Assembly (NCBI RefSeq): GCF_900215465.1
Contig: NZ_OBEH01000001.1
Coordinates: forward strand, 1,260,668-1,324,667
Direction of reading: 5' to 3'
Source: Flagellimonas pacifica
GTDB lineage: Bacteria; Bacteroidota; Bacteroidia; Flavobacteriales; Flavobacteriaceae
DNA length: 64,000 nt
The notes under the pieces were generated by a model. The model was not told the origin of the DNA, ran no database searches, and saw only the letters and a program-made list of their open reading frames with translations. Below are positions 8,825-18,986 of the stretch, one piece after another; within the stretch, counting starts at the first letter, position 1, and every line of letters starts with the position of its first letter. Made by a program: the position numbers and the translations under genes.

Positions 8825-11068
8825 TTAAATGCCCCAGTTTTTATTCGGTTTTGGCCCCATTTCAAATTCCAATGTTCCACCATCCATTAGTTCCTTGTGT
8901 GTGATATAGGTTCTCTGAAGCGACTTTCCATTTAGTTTTACTGATTGAATGTATTTGTTGGTTGATGAGGTGTTTTCTGCCACAATAACAAAACTTTTGG
9001 TGTTAGAAATTGCTATGGTTGCTTTTTCGAAAATTGGGCTTCCCAATTCATATTGGCCTGATGCCGGGTTCATGGGATAAAAACCCATTGAGCTAAAGAC
9101 ATACCATGCGGACATTTGACCACAGTCTTCGTTGCCACTTAAACCATCTGGTTTTGCGCTGTATTGAGTGTCCAAAATCTCTCTGACCCATTGTTGTGTT
9201 TTCCATGGCTTGTGGGCTTTGTTGAACATATAGGCAATATGATGGCTAGGTTCGTTGCCATGGGCATATTGCCCAACCAATCCAGAAATATCTGCCGAAA
9301 TGTTATCTCCTGAAATCTCCGAACTTTCGGTAAATAGTTGTTCCAATTTGTTTGTGAAAGCATCATTTCCGCCATGCAAATCAATAAAGCCAGGAACATC
9401 GTGCAATACAAACCAGCTATGCTGCCATGCATTACCTTCAGTATAATCCGTATGCAATCTATGGTTGGAAAATTTTGGATCAAAAGGTTCGTTCCAGCTT
9501 TTTCCATCAGTGGATTTTCCTCTCATGAACCCAGTTTCTGAATCAAAAAGATGTTTGAAAGCATTGGAACGATTTATAAAATATCTGTAATCTTCATCTT
9601 TGCCCAAGACTTTGGCCATTTGGGCCACACACCAATCATTATAAGCAAACTCTAGACTTATGGTAACTGACTCGTCCAGCTCATTGTACGGGATATATCC
9701 ATATTCTTTGTAAGGTTTCAATCCCCTAATGTCGCCCATCATGGTATTACGGACTGCCTGGTAAGCTTTCTCAATGTCATAACTTCTAACTCCTTTTAAA
9801 AAAGCTTCAACTATGACAGATACTCCATGGTTGCCCGTCATAGTATTGGTTTCATTGGCATATAATGTCCATACAGGTAGCCTGCCTTGTTCATCATAAT
9901 AGGCTAGCATGGATTGGATAATACTATTTACCTTGTCTTGCTGCAATATGTTTAGTAATGGATTTTCCGCCCTGAAAGTATCCCATAAAGAGAGTGTTGA
10001 GTATGCGCTCCAATTTTGTGCGGTTACAATACTATCATTCTGCAATCGAAATTGCCCATTGGTGTCACTAAATAGCACAGGAGCAACATGGGTATGGTAT
10101 AGCGCTGTGTAAAACATCGTTTTCAAGGAATCCTGTGGCGTTTCTATCTTGATTTTAGAAAGCAGGTCTTCCCAATTTTTATCAGTATCCTTCTTTACAT
10201 CTTCAAAAGATTTGGAGGAACCAAATTTGTTTAAGTTTTCTTTGGCGTTGGATATACTTACAGAGGAAACAGCTATTTTCAACTCCACAGACTCCAAATC
10301 ATTATCAAAAAAGAATTGTCCCCCGGTTTTTATTCCTTTAGCTGTTTTATTATCCTCTAGAGATGTGCCTTCTGCCGTCAAAACAGAATTCATGATGGGA
10401 GCGGAAGATTCAATGGCAAAGAACACTTTTTGATTTTTTGCCCAACCAGTACTGTGCCGATACCCAACCAAAAGGGTTTCATTTTCCAATGTAAGGGAGC
10501 TTTTCATCGGTTTGTCCCAATTAACTGCATATCCCAAATCAACAATAAAAGAAGGGATTTTTATAGTTTGATAGGTGTATTTGTGATAAGCTACATATTC
10601 ATTGGCAGTAAGTTCTACCTGAACATTATGGTCATCCAGAAGCACATTGTAATACCCAGGAGAAGCAACTTCGTTGGTGTGTGAGAATCGTGATGTGTAA
10701 GGCAAACTATCCTTAGAGGTTCCAAATTTGGATAGATCAACAGGGTTATTGGTTGGCATGAGTAAAATATCTGCCAAATCTCCAATTCCGGTACCACTAA
10801 GATGCAGTTGTGCAAAACCCGAAATAATTGAATCTGTAATGTGATATCCAGAACACCAATCCCACCCGGCAGTACCATTATCCGGACTGGGTTGTACCAT
10901 GCCAAAAGGAGCAGTTGCTCCAGGGAAAGTGTGCCCATGACCACCAGTGCCAATGAAAGGATCTACAAATGAGGTGATGTTTTTTGGGGAGTCTTTTGTT
11001 TTTTCTTCCTTACAGGAAAAGTTTAGGATGAGAGTCAGTAAAAAGAAAGGAAAAGTTAGTTTGCTCAT
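8825..11068 (-). CDS. GH92 alpha-1,2-type mannosidase lipoprotein (first gene of operon)
   Basis: 747 residues with lipobox NFSC (Cys19). All GH92 signatures are canonical: FIGTGGHGHTFPGATAPFGM, GFAQLHLSGTGIGDLAD, TEGNAWQHSWFVLHD (acid segment, about residue 543), HGNEPSHHIAYMFN (about 604) and GNEDCGQMSAWYVFSSMGFY (about 645). The NEPSHH form points to alpha-1,2-mannoside cleavage. It is first in the minus-strand operon, so the operon promoter should lie in the 213 bp between it and the divergent sensor kinase gene. The symporter follows after 19 bp. It differs clearly from the other two local GH92 proteins, so this is not a recent tandem copy. Confidence 0.95.
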   Translation of the reverse strand: MSKLTFPFFLLTLILNFSCKEEKTKDSPKNITSFVDPFIGTGGHGHTFPGATAPFGMVQPSPDNGTAGWDWCSGYHITDSIISGFAQLHLSGTGIGDLADILLMPTNNPVDLSKFGTSKDSLPYTSRFSHTNEVASPGYYNVLLDDHNVQVELTANEYVAYHKYTYQTIKIPSFIVDLGYAVNWDKPMKSSLTLENETLLVGYRHSTGWAKNQKVFFAIESSAPIMNSVLTAEGTSLEDNKTAKGIKTGGQFFFDNDLESVELKIAVSSVSISNAKENLNKFGSSKSFEDVKKDTDKNWEDLLSKIKIETPQDSLKTMFYTALYHTHVAPVLFSDTNGQFRLQNDSIVTAQNWSAYSTLSLWDTFRAENPLLNILQQDKVNSIIQSMLAYYDEQGRLPVWTLYANETNTMTGNHGVSVIVEAFLKGVRSYDIEKAYQAVRNTMMGDIRGLKPYKEYGYIPYNELDESVTISLEFAYNDWCVAQMAKVLGKDEDYRYFINRSNAFKHLFDSETGFMRGKSTDGKSWNEPFDPKFSNHRLHTDYTEGNAWQHSWFVLHDVPGFIDLHGGNDAFTNKLEQLFTESSEISGDNISADISGLVGQYAHGNEPSHHIAYMFNKAHKPWKTQQWVREILDTQYSAKPDGLSGNEDCGQMSAWYVFSSMGFYPMNPASGQYELGSPIFEKATIAISNTKSFVIVAENTSSTNKYIQSVKLNGKSLQRTYITHKELMDGGTLEFEMGPKPNKNWGI

Positions 11069-11281
11069 CAGTTCAATAGATTAATAGATGTATTTTTTAT
11101 ACTTTTCCTCAAAATATATTTGGTTTTCTTGTCCTTGAATAGAAAATAGGTTGGCAAGCTCAATGGTTGTGGTCGGTTGCAATTGTATACCTAAATATTT
11201 ATAATTTTATTCTGTACAGGAATAATATTAGACCAACAACCAGCCATAAAAGCTAAACGGCAGAAAAACCGTACAAATGAA
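11069..11281. promoter_or_regulatory. Divergent intergenic region between GH92 operon and LytS/LytTR genes
   Basis: 213 bp of AT-rich DNA that must hold the promoters for both the minus-strand mannosidase operon and the plus-strand two-component genes. A TAnnTTTG match (TATATTTG, 11115-11122, plus strand) is present but has no convincing TTTG at the -33 position, so no promoter is called. It is the natural place for LytTR-type operators. I did not find a clear direct repeat. Confidence 0.4.
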
Positions 11282-12382
11282 ATGTCTTATAAATTCATGT
11301 ATATAAATGACAAGCTGGATGAGCTTTTAAATGCTGAAACTATCAGGCGGTATAGTATTACCTATAAACATCATGTCGTCTTTTGGGTCATTTATTTTGC
11401 TATCAATACCCTGCGGTGGGGAAGTGTGCATGACGACTTTGCCCTATCCTTAAAAACCAACCTTATTGGTTTTCCCATTCATATTGCACTGGCTTACTTC
11501 AATATTTATTTTCTAATGCCCAAGTATGTATATACAAGAAAATATGTGCTGTATGCTTTTTTGATGGTGGCTTGTTTATTTATAATGCTTCTGGTAAAAT
11601 TCAACCTTACCTATTACTTAATAGATACCAATGTCATGCCCGAAGGTCCAGGGGAAACGGATAGTATTACCTTTAACTATGCAATGACAACAATGATCGG
11701 CGAGCTATATGTGGTTGCTTTTGCCACGGCAATTAAGGTGACAGTGGACTGGTTACGGGAACATAGCAAACTCCATGAGCTTGAAAAAAGACAGCTTACT
11801 ACAGAATTAAAATTCTTGAGATCACAAGTTTCTCCTCATTTTTTCTTCAATACCTTAAATAATGTTTATTCGCTTACCTTGGAAAAATCCAACAAGGCAC
11901 CAGAAGTGATTTTAAAACTTTCGGAGTTGATGCGATATTTATTATATGCCACTCGTAAACGAAAACAAGATCTTAAAAGTGAAATAGATTGCATTCAAAA
12001 CTATATTGATCTGGAGCGCATACGTTTTGATGATTCATTGCAAATAGATATTGGTATTTCTGGAGACATGGAAAATAAGACCATTGCCCCAATGCTTTTG
12101 GTTCCTTTAATTGAGAATTGTTTTAAGCATGGAGCCACCAAGAGCATAGGGGAAATACATATTGCTATAGATATAAATGTTACGGATGATTATATGTACT
12201 TTAATGTTTCCAATACAGTTCCCAAGAAAGAGGTTGAGGGCAAAGTGGCAACGCGTGGCGGGGGTATTGGATTATCCAATGTGAAAAAGCGTTTGGAATT
12301 AGGGTATACCCCAGAGGATTATGAACTTTCTATCTTTGAAAAAGATAATATGTTTCACGTAAACTTAAAATTGAAGGTATGA
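11282..12382 (+). CDS. LytS-type sensor histidine kinase (His_kinase PF06580)
   Basis: 366 residues. The N-terminal half has about four membrane helices (roughly residues 30-157) and no separate sensor domain. It is followed by a short coiled linker and the His_kinase family core: FLRSQVSPHFFFNTLNNVYS with the phospho-accepting His186, a P-x-x-x-L-S-x-L-M-R-Y-L segment, and a GHKL ATPase domain starting at LVPLIENCFKHG. This is the LytS/YehU type that pairs with LytTR regulators. Its stop overlaps the start of the response regulator gene by 4 bp (ATGA), so the two are co-translated. Lying divergent to the GH92 operon, it is a candidate regulator of it; the signal is unknown. Confidence 0.92.
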   Translation: MSYKFMYINDKLDELLNAETIRRYSITYKHHVVFWVIYFAINTLRWGSVHDDFALSLKTNLIGFPIHIALAYFNIYFLMPKYVYTRKYVLYAFLMVACLFIMLLVKFNLTYYLIDTNVMPEGPGETDSITFNYAMTTMIGELYVVAFATAIKVTVDWLREHSKLHELEKRQLTTELKFLRSQVSPHFFFNTLNNVYSLTLEKSNKAPEVILKLSELMRYLLYATRKRKQDLKSEIDCIQNYIDLERIRFDDSLQIDIGISGDMENKTIAPMLLVPLIENCFKHGATKSIGEIHIAIDINVTDDYMYFNVSNTVPKKEVEGKVATRGGGIGLSNVKKRLELGYTPEDYELSIFEKDNMFHVNLKLKV

Positions 12383-13098
12383 CGGACTTGAGGGTAATGA
12401 TTGTTGATGATGAGCCTTTGGCAATAAAGGTGCTGGAAAACTATGTTGAGCAGGTGAAGCAATTACAGTTGATTAAAACTTTTTCTAATGCTGTTGATGC
12501 TTCCGTGTTCTTGCAGGAAAATGAAATTGACATCATTTTTTTGGATATCAATATGCCCATTTTGGATGGTTTAAAATTTTTAGAAACACTCCATGTTTCC
12601 CCAATGATAGTTATTACCACGGCTCATGAAGAATATGCTTTAAAGAGTTTTGAGCTGGAGGCGATAGATTATTTAGTGAAACCAATCCCTTTTCCTCGGT
12701 TTTTGAAAGCGGTCAATAGAATAATAAGTTTAAAGCAAGGAAGCTCTTCCGGTGGTGGGCAAAATACAAATGAAAATCCAAGCATCTTTGTAAAAATTGA
12801 TAAAAAGAAACTGCAAAAAATCTTTATAGATGAGATTGTAGTAGTGGAAAGCCTTAAAGATTATATAAGAATCAAGACTACTTCGGCCAAATACATTATC
12901 CATAAGACCTTGGGTAGTTTTACGGATGAGCTGCCATCAGATAAGTTTATTAGGATACACAGGTCGTACACCATTGCCATTGATAAAGTGGAAGCTATTG
13001 AAGGCAACAGTTTGGAAATAGATGGCATTAGATACACCATAGGAAGGAGCTATTTGACCGAGGCAAAAAATAGAATCTTGAACGATACCATTCAGTAA
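12379..13098 (+). CDS. LytTR-family response regulator
   Basis: 239 residues. The receiver domain (1-120) has the acidic pair in MIVDDEP, the phospho-acceptor Asp56 in FLDINMPILDGL, the Thr in VITTAHEEYA and the Lys in YLVKPIPFPRF. A linker with a Ser/Gly-rich stretch leads to a LytTR DNA-binding domain (about 135-235) with VESLKDYIRIKT and IRIHRSYTIAIDKV. LytTR proteins bind paired direct repeats upstream of targets. It overlaps the kinase gene by 4 bp and is its cognate partner. Likely targets, inferred only from position, are the divergent mannosidase operon and perhaps the haem-protein cluster that starts 172 bp downstream. Confidence 0.95.
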   Translation: MTDLRVMIVDDEPLAIKVLENYVEQVKQLQLIKTFSNAVDASVFLQENEIDIIFLDINMPILDGLKFLETLHVSPMIVITTAHEEYALKSFELEAIDYLVKPIPFPRFLKAVNRIISLKQGSSSGGGQNTNENPSIFVKIDKKKLQKIFIDEIVVVESLKDYIRIKTTSAKYIIHKTLGSFTDELPSDKFIRIHRSYTIAIDKVEAIEGNSLEIDGIRYTIGRSYLTEAKNRILNDTIQ

Positions 13099-13270
13099 CA
13101 TTAAGTGTTGATTCCTTGTTTGGTGTTCTTAAAGAATTACGTTGACCTTTTCTGATTGGCTATTGGTCGAATTTTTTGATTAGATTTAGGATTATCTGGG
13201 TAGTTTAAGAGCTAACAACCTAAAAGCCATTCAAATGCCTTTCTTTTTTTTAATAAACAGTAAGATTGAG

Positions 13271-15598
13271 ATGTGGAAAGCTGTATGCATTATTCTCTTG
13301 TTATGCTGTATTATTGGTTGTAAGAATACCAAAGGTGAGTACGCTGGCATTTCACAACAAGAATCCTTAAAACAAATGCCAGATAGCATAGATTTCTCTT
13401 TTCATATAAAACCAATTCTCTCGGATAGGTGTTTTGCTTGCCATGGTCCAGATAAAAATGCTATTGAAGGAGGACTTTCTTTGAATAAAGCAGAGGATGC
13501 CTATGCAGCAATAGGAGAGAATAAAGACCGATACGCCATTGTTCCAAGAGATTTAGAGAAAAGCGAATTGGTGAAACGGATATTTGAAGAAGACCCAAAT
13601 TTAATAATGCCTCCGCCGGAATCAAACCTATCATTGTCCAATTATGAAAAGGAACTACTTAAAAAATGGGTTGCCCAAGGAGCGGTCTATAAAAAACACT
13701 GGGCATTTGTGCCACCAGAAGACCCTAGCATTCCTCAAATTGAGAATGACCAATGGAGCCAGAACGAAATTGACAAGTTTATTTTAAAGAAATTAGAAGC
13801 CCAGGGATTTTCCCCTTCCAAAAAAGCAGAAAAAGAACAACTCATGCGCCGAGTGTTTTTTAGTATTTCAGGATTGCCGCCAAGTGTGGAGCAAGTCAAT
13901 GCTTTTTTAAATGATGGTAGACCAGGGGCCTATGAGAAAATTATAGATTCCTTGCTCAATACAACAGCTTATGCGGAATATATGGCTGCGGATTGGATGG
14001 ATGTTGCAAGATATGCAGATACACATGGATATCAAGATGATTTTGAGCGAATCATGTGGCCTTGGAGAGATTGGGTAATCCATGCTTTTGATAAAAATAT
14101 GCCCTATGATCAATTTGTGACCTATCAATTGGCCGGAGATTTGCTTCCAAATTCCACAAAAGAGTCCATTTTGGCAACAGGATTCAATAGGAATCATAAG
14201 ATTACCGCGGAAGGAGGGGTTATTCCAGAAGAATATCGTATTGAGTATGTGGAAGACCGCACCGTTACCTTTGGTACTGCTTTTTTGGGAATGACCATGG
14301 AATGTGCCAGATGCCATGACCATAAATATGATCCCCTGTCCCAGAAAGACCATTTTCAGCTTTTTGGTTTCTTCAATAATATTGATGAAGACGGACTCAT
14401 GCCGAGTGCGCAGATCATTCCAAAACCTTATATGACCATTTCTAAACAAGATGCGGAAGGAGTATTGAGTTTTGTAAACATGACCACTGCTTCCATGCCA
14501 AAAGTAGATGTAATGGTTATGCAGGAAATGCCCCAGCCCAGAGAAACTTTTATTCTGAACAGAGGGGTTTATGATCAACCAACTGATCAAGTTTTTCCGG
14601 AGACACCAGAAGCTATTTTACCATTTCCAAAGGAGTTTCCAAAAAATAGGCTGGGATTGTCAAAATGGTTGTTTCATAAAGATAATCCATTAACGGCGAG
14701 AGTGGCTGTAAATCGTATTTGGCAAAGAATGTTTGGCAAGGGCTTGGTGGAGAGTTCATACGATTTTGGAAATCAGGGGGCATTGCCTTCCCACCCAGAG
14801 CTGTTGGACTTTTTGGCCATTAAGTTTATGGAAGATGGTTGGGACCTTAAACAAATCATGAAATACATGGCCATGTCGGCCACATATCAGCAAAGTAGTG
14901 AGATATCCAAAGAGATGGCTGAAAAAGACCCTGAGAACACCTATTTGGCAAGGGCATCAAGATTGCGATTGAGCGCTGAGATGATTCGCGATCAAGCGTT
15001 GAAAGTCAGTGGACTTTTAAATGCCGAGGTCGGGGGCCCTAGTGTAAAACCATATCAACCCGAAGGGATTTGGGAGGAAACCACTGGAGGAGGAGGAGGA
15101 AGTACCTCTACCTATGTTCAAAGTTCTGGTAAGGATTTATATAGAAAAAGTGTTTACACTTTTTGGAAACGGACTGTTCCACCTCCAAGCATGATGACTT
15201 TTGATGCTTCTTCAAGGGACTTGTGTACTGTAAAGAGACAAGAAACCAATACGCCATTGCAGGCATTGGTGCTATTGAATGATCCACAGCTTATTGAAGC
15301 TGCACGTGCATTGGCATATAAAGCAGTTGGGGTTGTAGGTCAAGAACCTACAGATCAAATCAAGTATGTTTTTCAGAACGCTACTTCAAGAAAACCCAAG
15401 GAAGAAGAACTTCAAATTTTAAATGGCTTGTATTTGGATGCACTTCAGAGAATAGAAACCGGAGAAATCATTCCCGAAGAATACCTATCCATTGGCGAGT
15501 TTTCCGTAACAGCTAATATTCCATCAAAGCAAATAACTGCATTGGCTTTGACGGCGCATACCATACTTAACTTAGACGAAACCATTTCAAGAGGATAA
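13271..15598 (+). CDS. PSD1/DUF1549-DUF1553 lipoprotein with planctomycete-type cytochrome c motif
   Basis: 775 residues from the chosen ATG. An in-frame ATG 36 bases earlier would put 12 extra residues before the signal peptide, whereas this start gives a clean lipoprotein signal with lipobox IIGC (Cys17). Domains in order are: PSCyt1 with the haem motif CFACH (54-58), followed by [13 protein letters not shown]; PSCyt2/DUF1549 (about 155-360) ending in a second haem-type motif CARCH (345-349) in [17 protein letters not shown]; and PSD1/DUF1553 (about 455-730) with [20 protein letters not shown]. The family is common in Planctomycetes and some Bacteroidota near glycan genes. Its reaction is unknown; electron transfer or oxidative chemistry outside the cytoplasm is inferred. 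The next gene starts 1 bp after its stop. Confidence 0.9.
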   Translation: MWKAVCIILLLCCIIGCKNTKGEYAGISQQESLKQMPDSIDFSFHIKPILSDRCFACHGPDKNAIEGGLSLNKAEDAYAAIGENKDRYAIVPRDLEKSELVKRIFEEDPNLIMPPPESNLSLSNYEKELLKKWVAQGAVYKKHWAFVPPEDPSIPQIENDQWSQNEIDKFILKKLEAQGFSPSKKAEKEQLMRRVFFSISGLPPSVEQVNAFLNDGRPGAYEKIIDSLLNTTAYAEYMAADWMDVARYADTHGYQDDFERIMWPWRDWVIHAFDKNMPYDQFVTYQLAGDLLPNSTKESILATGFNRNHKITAEGGVIPEEYRIEYVEDRTVTFGTAFLGMTMECARCHDHKYDPLSQKDHFQLFGFFNNIDEDGLMPSAQIIPKPYMTISKQDAEGVLSFVNMTTASMPKVDVMVMQEMPQPRETFILNRGVYDQPTDQVFPETPEAILPFPKEFPKNRLGLSKWLFHKDNPLTARVAVNRIWQRMFGKGLVESSYDFGNQGALPSHPELLDFLAIKFMEDGWDLKQIMKYMAMSATYQQSSEISKEMAEKDPENTYLARASRLRLSAEMIRDQALKVSGLLNAEVGGPSVKPYQPEGIWEETTGGGGGSTSTYVQSSGKDLYRKSVYTFWKRTVPPPSMMTFDASSRDLCTVKRQETNTPLQALVLLNDPQLIEAARALAYKAVGVVGQEPTDQIKYVFQNATSRKPKEEELQILNGLYLDALQRIETGEIIPEEYLSIGEFSVTANIPSKQITALALTAHTILNLDETISRG

Positions 15599-15599
15599 A

Positions 15600-17090
15600 A
15601 TGAGCGAAAAGAAAATAATAGCGGATAATGCGATCAACCTTAATAGAAGGGCCTTTTTAGGAAAATCTGCTCTTGGAGTTGGTGGAATGGCTCTTGGTTC
15701 TTTGTTGGGGTGTAATTTCTACAAGAAGGAAGGAAGCCTCATCACTAAAGCCGATAACCCAATGGGAATAAAGGGAATTTTGAATTCCCCTCACCATCCT
15801 GCAAAAATAAAACGGGTAATCTACCTATTTCAAAGTGGAGGACCATCCCAATTGGAGCTTTTTGACTACAAACCCTTACTTAATGAACGAAGAGGGGAAG
15901 ATTTGCCAGAATCTATTCGTAATGGGCAGCGTTTAACGGGAATGACCTCTGGTCAGGATCGTTTTCCATTAGTAGGTTCCAATTTTGGGTTTCAACAATA
16001 TGGTAAAAACGGAACATGGATTAGTGATTTGTTGCCCTACACGGCGAAAATGGTTGATGAATTGTGCATCATCAAATCCATGTACACTGAGGCTATCAAC
16101 CATGACCCAGCAGTTACCTTTTTTCAGACAGGCTCACAGCAGCCAGGAAGACCTAGCATTGGTTCTTGGTTGAGCTATGGTCTGGGAAGTGAAAACGAAA
16201 ACCTGCCTGCCTTCACCGTATTATTGTCTAGAGGTTCTGGAAGACCTAATGGACAGCCATTGTATACAAGATTATGGGGTAATGGGTTTTTGCACTCACT
16301 GCATCAAGGTGTACAGTTTAGGGCGGCAAAAGACCCCGTACTTTATTTAAATGACCCCAAGGGAATTTCCAAAGAAACAAAACGTGCCATTTTGGATAAT
16401 TTGGCAGAGCTAAATGAAAAGCAGTACAAAGAATTTGGCGATGAAGAAATTCAAAGTAGGATAGCACAATATGAAATGGCCTATAGAATGCAAACTTCAG
16501 TTCCAGAGGTGATGAATACGGATGATGAACCCGATTACATTTATAAAATGTATGGTGCAGATGCCAAAATTCCAGGAACCTATGCAGCCAATTGCTTGTT
16601 GGCAAGAAGATTGGCAGAGCAAGATGTTCGCTTTATCCAACTTTATCATATGGGATGGGATCAGCATGATAATTTACCAGGAGCTATCGAAAAACAGGCT
16701 AAAGATGTTGATCAAGCCTCCGCTGCATTGGTCGCTGACCTTAAGCAAAGAGGTATGTTAGAAGACACCTTGGTTGTTTGGGGAGGTGAATTTGGCAGAA
16801 CCAATTACTCTCAGGGAACGCTAACAGATGAAAGTTACGGTAGGGATCATCACCCACGCTGTTTCAGCATGTGGTTGGCCGGGGGAGGTGTTAAGCCTGG
16901 AATTGTATATGGAGAAACTGACGAATTTGGATATAATATCGTGGAGAATCCCGTACATGTTCATGATTACCAAGCCACTTTATTGCATCTGTTAGGAATT
17001 GACCATGAGCGCCTCACATACAAATATCAAGGAAGAAGATTCAGGCTTACCGATGTTGAGGGCCATGTAGTAAAAGATATATTAGCATGA
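15600..17090 (+). CDS. DUF1501 protein (alkaline phosphatase/sulfatase superfamily fold), Tat-type export signal
   Basis: 496 residues. The N-terminus carries a twin-arginine signal, [15 protein letters not shown] (RR at 16-17), ending in LLGC (Cys38), so it is possibly a Tat-exported lipoprotein. The body matches DUF1501: [18 protein letters not shown], a [12 protein letters not shown] segment, [26 protein letters not shown] and [16 protein letters not shown]1501 proteins belong to the alkaline-phosphatase fold superfamily, but I do not see the Cys/Ser-x-Pro-x-Arg sulfatase motif. The gene directly follows the PSD1 gene, the usual partner of DUF1501, and overlaps the next gene by 4 bp. The reaction is unknown. 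Confidence 0.92.
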   Translation: MSEKKIIADNAINLNRRAFLGKSALGVGGMALGSLLGCNFYKKEGSLITKADNPMGIKGILNSPHHPAKIKRVIYLFQSGGPSQLELFDYKPLLNERRGEDLPESIRNGQRLTGMTSGQDRFPLVGSNFGFQQYGKNGTWISDLLPYTAKMVDELCIIKSMYTEAINHDPAVTFFQTGSQQPGRPSIGSWLSYGLGSENENLPAFTVLLSRGSGRPNGQPLYTRLWGNGFLHSLHQGVQFRAAKDPVLYLNDPKGISKETKRAILDNLAELNEKQYKEFGDEEIQSRIAQYEMAYRMQTSVPEVMNTDDEPDYIYKMYGADAKIPGTYAANCLLARRLAEQDVRFIQLYHMGWDQHDNLPGAIEKQAKDVDQASAALVADLKQRGMLEDTLVVWGGEFGRTNYSQGTLTDESYGRDHHPRCFSMWLAGGGVKPGIVYGETDEFGYNIVENPVHVHDYQATLLHLLGIDHERLTYKYQGRRFRLTDVEGHVVKDILA

Positions 17091-18124
17091 TGCAGCGTAG
17101 AAAATTTATTGAAAAAAGTTGCTTGGCCACGGCAGGTCTAATGTCCGTTAATGCTATGCCTTTATCTGGAAATGCACTTAAAGATGTGATTATTGGACAT
17201 GGCGACTATCAATATAAAGTGGATGTAGATTGGGGCAAACTAAATAGCGAACGTTTTCCGGTAAAGGATTGCCATGAAATGGTGCAAGACTCAAAAGGGC
17301 GGATAATTTTGTTGACCAACCATACCAAAAACAATGTGCTTTTCTATGATAAATCTGGAAAATTACTTCATTCTTGGGGACATGAATACCCAGGGGCACA
17401 TGGCTTAACACTCCATAATGAAAATGGAAGTGAGTTCCTGTACATCTGTGATAATGAAAGACATGAGGTGATAAAAACCACACTGGATGGAAAGGTTGTC
17501 CAGATTTTGCCATTTCCAAAGGAAACTGGGAAATATCAAAAAAAGGAAGAATACATTCCCACGGAAACTGCTATTGCTGAAAATGGGGATATCTACGTGG
17601 CCGATGGCTATGGGGCGCAATTTATTACGCATTATGATTCTAAAGGAAACATTAAAAATGTATTTGGAGGTAGGGGAAATGAAGACCATTTATTCAACAA
17701 TGCCCACGGCATTTGTATTGATGACCGGAATCCTGGTAATCCCATATTATTGATAACGGCCCGACAACAAAACAAGCTGAAAAGGTTTCAGTTGGACGGG
17801 ACCTATATAGACTCTATCGATCTGCCGGGAGCTTATATTTGTAGACCGGTTATCCACAATAAAAATGTTTATCTGGCTACCATCTGGTCTGGCGACGGTT
17901 CTGAAGGAACAGGTTTTGTTTCCATTTTGGATGAAAACAACAAATTGGTCTCTGCTCCCGGAGGAAGTACACCAACCTATGAAAAAGAGCGCCTGAACCC
18001 AATGCATCAAGCCTTGAAAATTTTTAGGCACCCGCATGATGTTTGTGTTGATGAAGATGAGAATATTTATGTGGCACAGTGGAATTCTTGGAATACCTAT
18101 CCCATAAAACTGTATCGCGTATGA
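17087..18124 (+). CDS. Exported NHL/6-bladed beta-propeller protein
   Basis: 345 residues with an N-terminal [15 protein letters not shown] segment that looks like a Tat signal. The rest shows NHL-like blades: [41 protein letters not shown], [19 protein letters not shown] and, at the end, [20 protein letters not shown]. Repeated H-G/D-x-x-x-D-x-x-x-N-I/L-Y/F-V patterns suit a six-bladed propeller as in peptidyl-glycine lyase-type or lactonase-like folds. The start overlaps the DUF1501 stop (ATGATG) and its own stop overlaps the next start (ATGA), so the four genes are tightly coupled. It may be a binding or catalytic partner of the haem proteins; there is no direct evidence for a reaction. 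Confidence 0.85.
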   Translation: MMQRRKFIEKSCLATAGLMSVNAMPLSGNALKDVIIGHGDYQYKVDVDWGKLNSERFPVKDCHEMVQDSKGRIILLTNHTKNNVLFYDKSGKLLHSWGHEYPGAHGLTLHNENGSEFLYICDNERHEVIKTTLDGKVVQILPFPKETGKYQKKEEYIPTETAIAENGDIYVADGYGAQFITHYDSKGNIKNVFGGRGNEDHLFNNAHGICIDDRNPGNPILLITARQQNKLKRFQLDGTYIDSIDLPGAYICRPVIHNKNVYLATIWSGDGSEGTGFVSILDENNKLVSAPGGSTPTYEKERLNPMHQALKIFRHPHDVCVDEDENIYVAQWNSWNTYPIKLYRV

Positions 18125-18975
18125 TGGTGCGGTTATGTAATGCAATCAACCCAAGGAGAAGGTTGAAAAAGACAAATTGTATACTTGTTCTAGTCTTCTT
18201 TTCTTGTATGTCAATGGTATCCTGCCAATCTGAAAAACCAGTCTTTTTGAGTGCGGACACCATTCAATTGGCAACTCCAAAAATTGAAGCGGATTCCATA
18301 CTTTTTAAAAACAGCGCTTCAGTAAAAATAGATTTGGCCTATGAAGGAGTTACTATACGATATACATTGGATGGAAGCTCCGTTACCTCCAATTCCCTGA
18401 TTTATGAAACTCCATTGACCATAAATTCAAATGCACAATTGAAAGTAAAGGCCTTTCATTCGGATTTTAAACCCAGTGAAGAATTGGGAATGGTAATCCG
18501 AAAAATGAAAAAGGATATTTCCAAAACTGAAATCAGTGTTGATCCAGAACCCAATCAAAATTATTATGGTAATGGAGCAAAAACCTTGATAGATGGTCAG
18601 AAAGGAACTGTTGCCTATAGAAATGGTAATAAATGGTTGGGATTTCAATCTAAAAATGTTGAAGTGTATTTAAAGTTCCCGGAGCCTATTGCACTTGAAA
18701 AAATCATGTTGAGTGCTCTTCAAGATCAAGGTGCTTGGATTTTTATGCCAAGATCAATTACAATTAATGCGGAAGGGAATCCCGTTGGAGCTATTGAAGT
18801 TAAGAATAGTGCTAATACAGACCGAGTTAAAATGAATTTTATAGAGATTCCACTAAAAAAAAGGAAATATAAAGAGCTAACAATAACCATAACTTCTTTG
18901 GATGAAATTCCAGAATGGCATCAAGGGAAAGGAACATTGCCCTGGTCATTTTTGGATGAAATCTTGGTCGAATAA
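18121..18975 (+). CDS. Lipoprotein with Fn3-associated (chitobiase C-like) and discoidin-like domains
   Basis: 284 residues from the ATG that overlaps the upstream stop. An earlier in-frame ATG at 18079 is less likely because it would lie well inside the upstream gene. The signal peptide ends in the lipobox MVSC (Cys35). Residues about 45-125 form a Fn3-associated module (VTIRYTLDGSSVTSNSLIYE, LKVKAFHSDFKPSE), as in C-termini of beta-hexosaminidases. Residues 130-284 form a discoidin-like module ending in PEWHQGKGTLPWSFLDEILVE. The same pair of modules ends the next protein, so the two share an origin. It is probably a binding protein for the cluster; the ligand is unknown. Confidence 0.75.
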   Translation: MMVRLCNAINPRRRLKKTNCILVLVFFSCMSMVSCQSEKPVFLSADTIQLATPKIEADSILFKNSASVKIDLAYEGVTIRYTLDGSSVTSNSLIYETPLTINSNAQLKVKAFHSDFKPSEELGMVIRKMKKDISKTEISVDPEPNQNYYGNGAKTLIDGQKGTVAYRNGNKWLGFQSKNVEVYLKFPEPIALEKIMLSALQDQGAWIFMPRSITINAEGNPVGAIEVKNSANTDRVKMNFIEIPLKKRKYKELTITITSLDEIPEWHQGKGTLPWSFLDEILVE

Positions 18976-18986
18976 ATACGATATCA

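Noticed and set aside
11115..11122. TATATTTG as promoter of the LytS gene
   Set aside because: It fits the -7 box but is about 160 bp from the start codon and lacks a -33 TTTG at proper distance.
13907..14590. 227-codon minus-strand frame inside the PSD1 gene
   Set aside because: Antisense to conserved DUF1549 sequence with the CARCH motif.
15600..17090. Reading the DUF1501 protein as a sulfatase
   Set aside because: The C/S-x-P-x-R formylglycine motif is not present; only the superfamily fold is shared.
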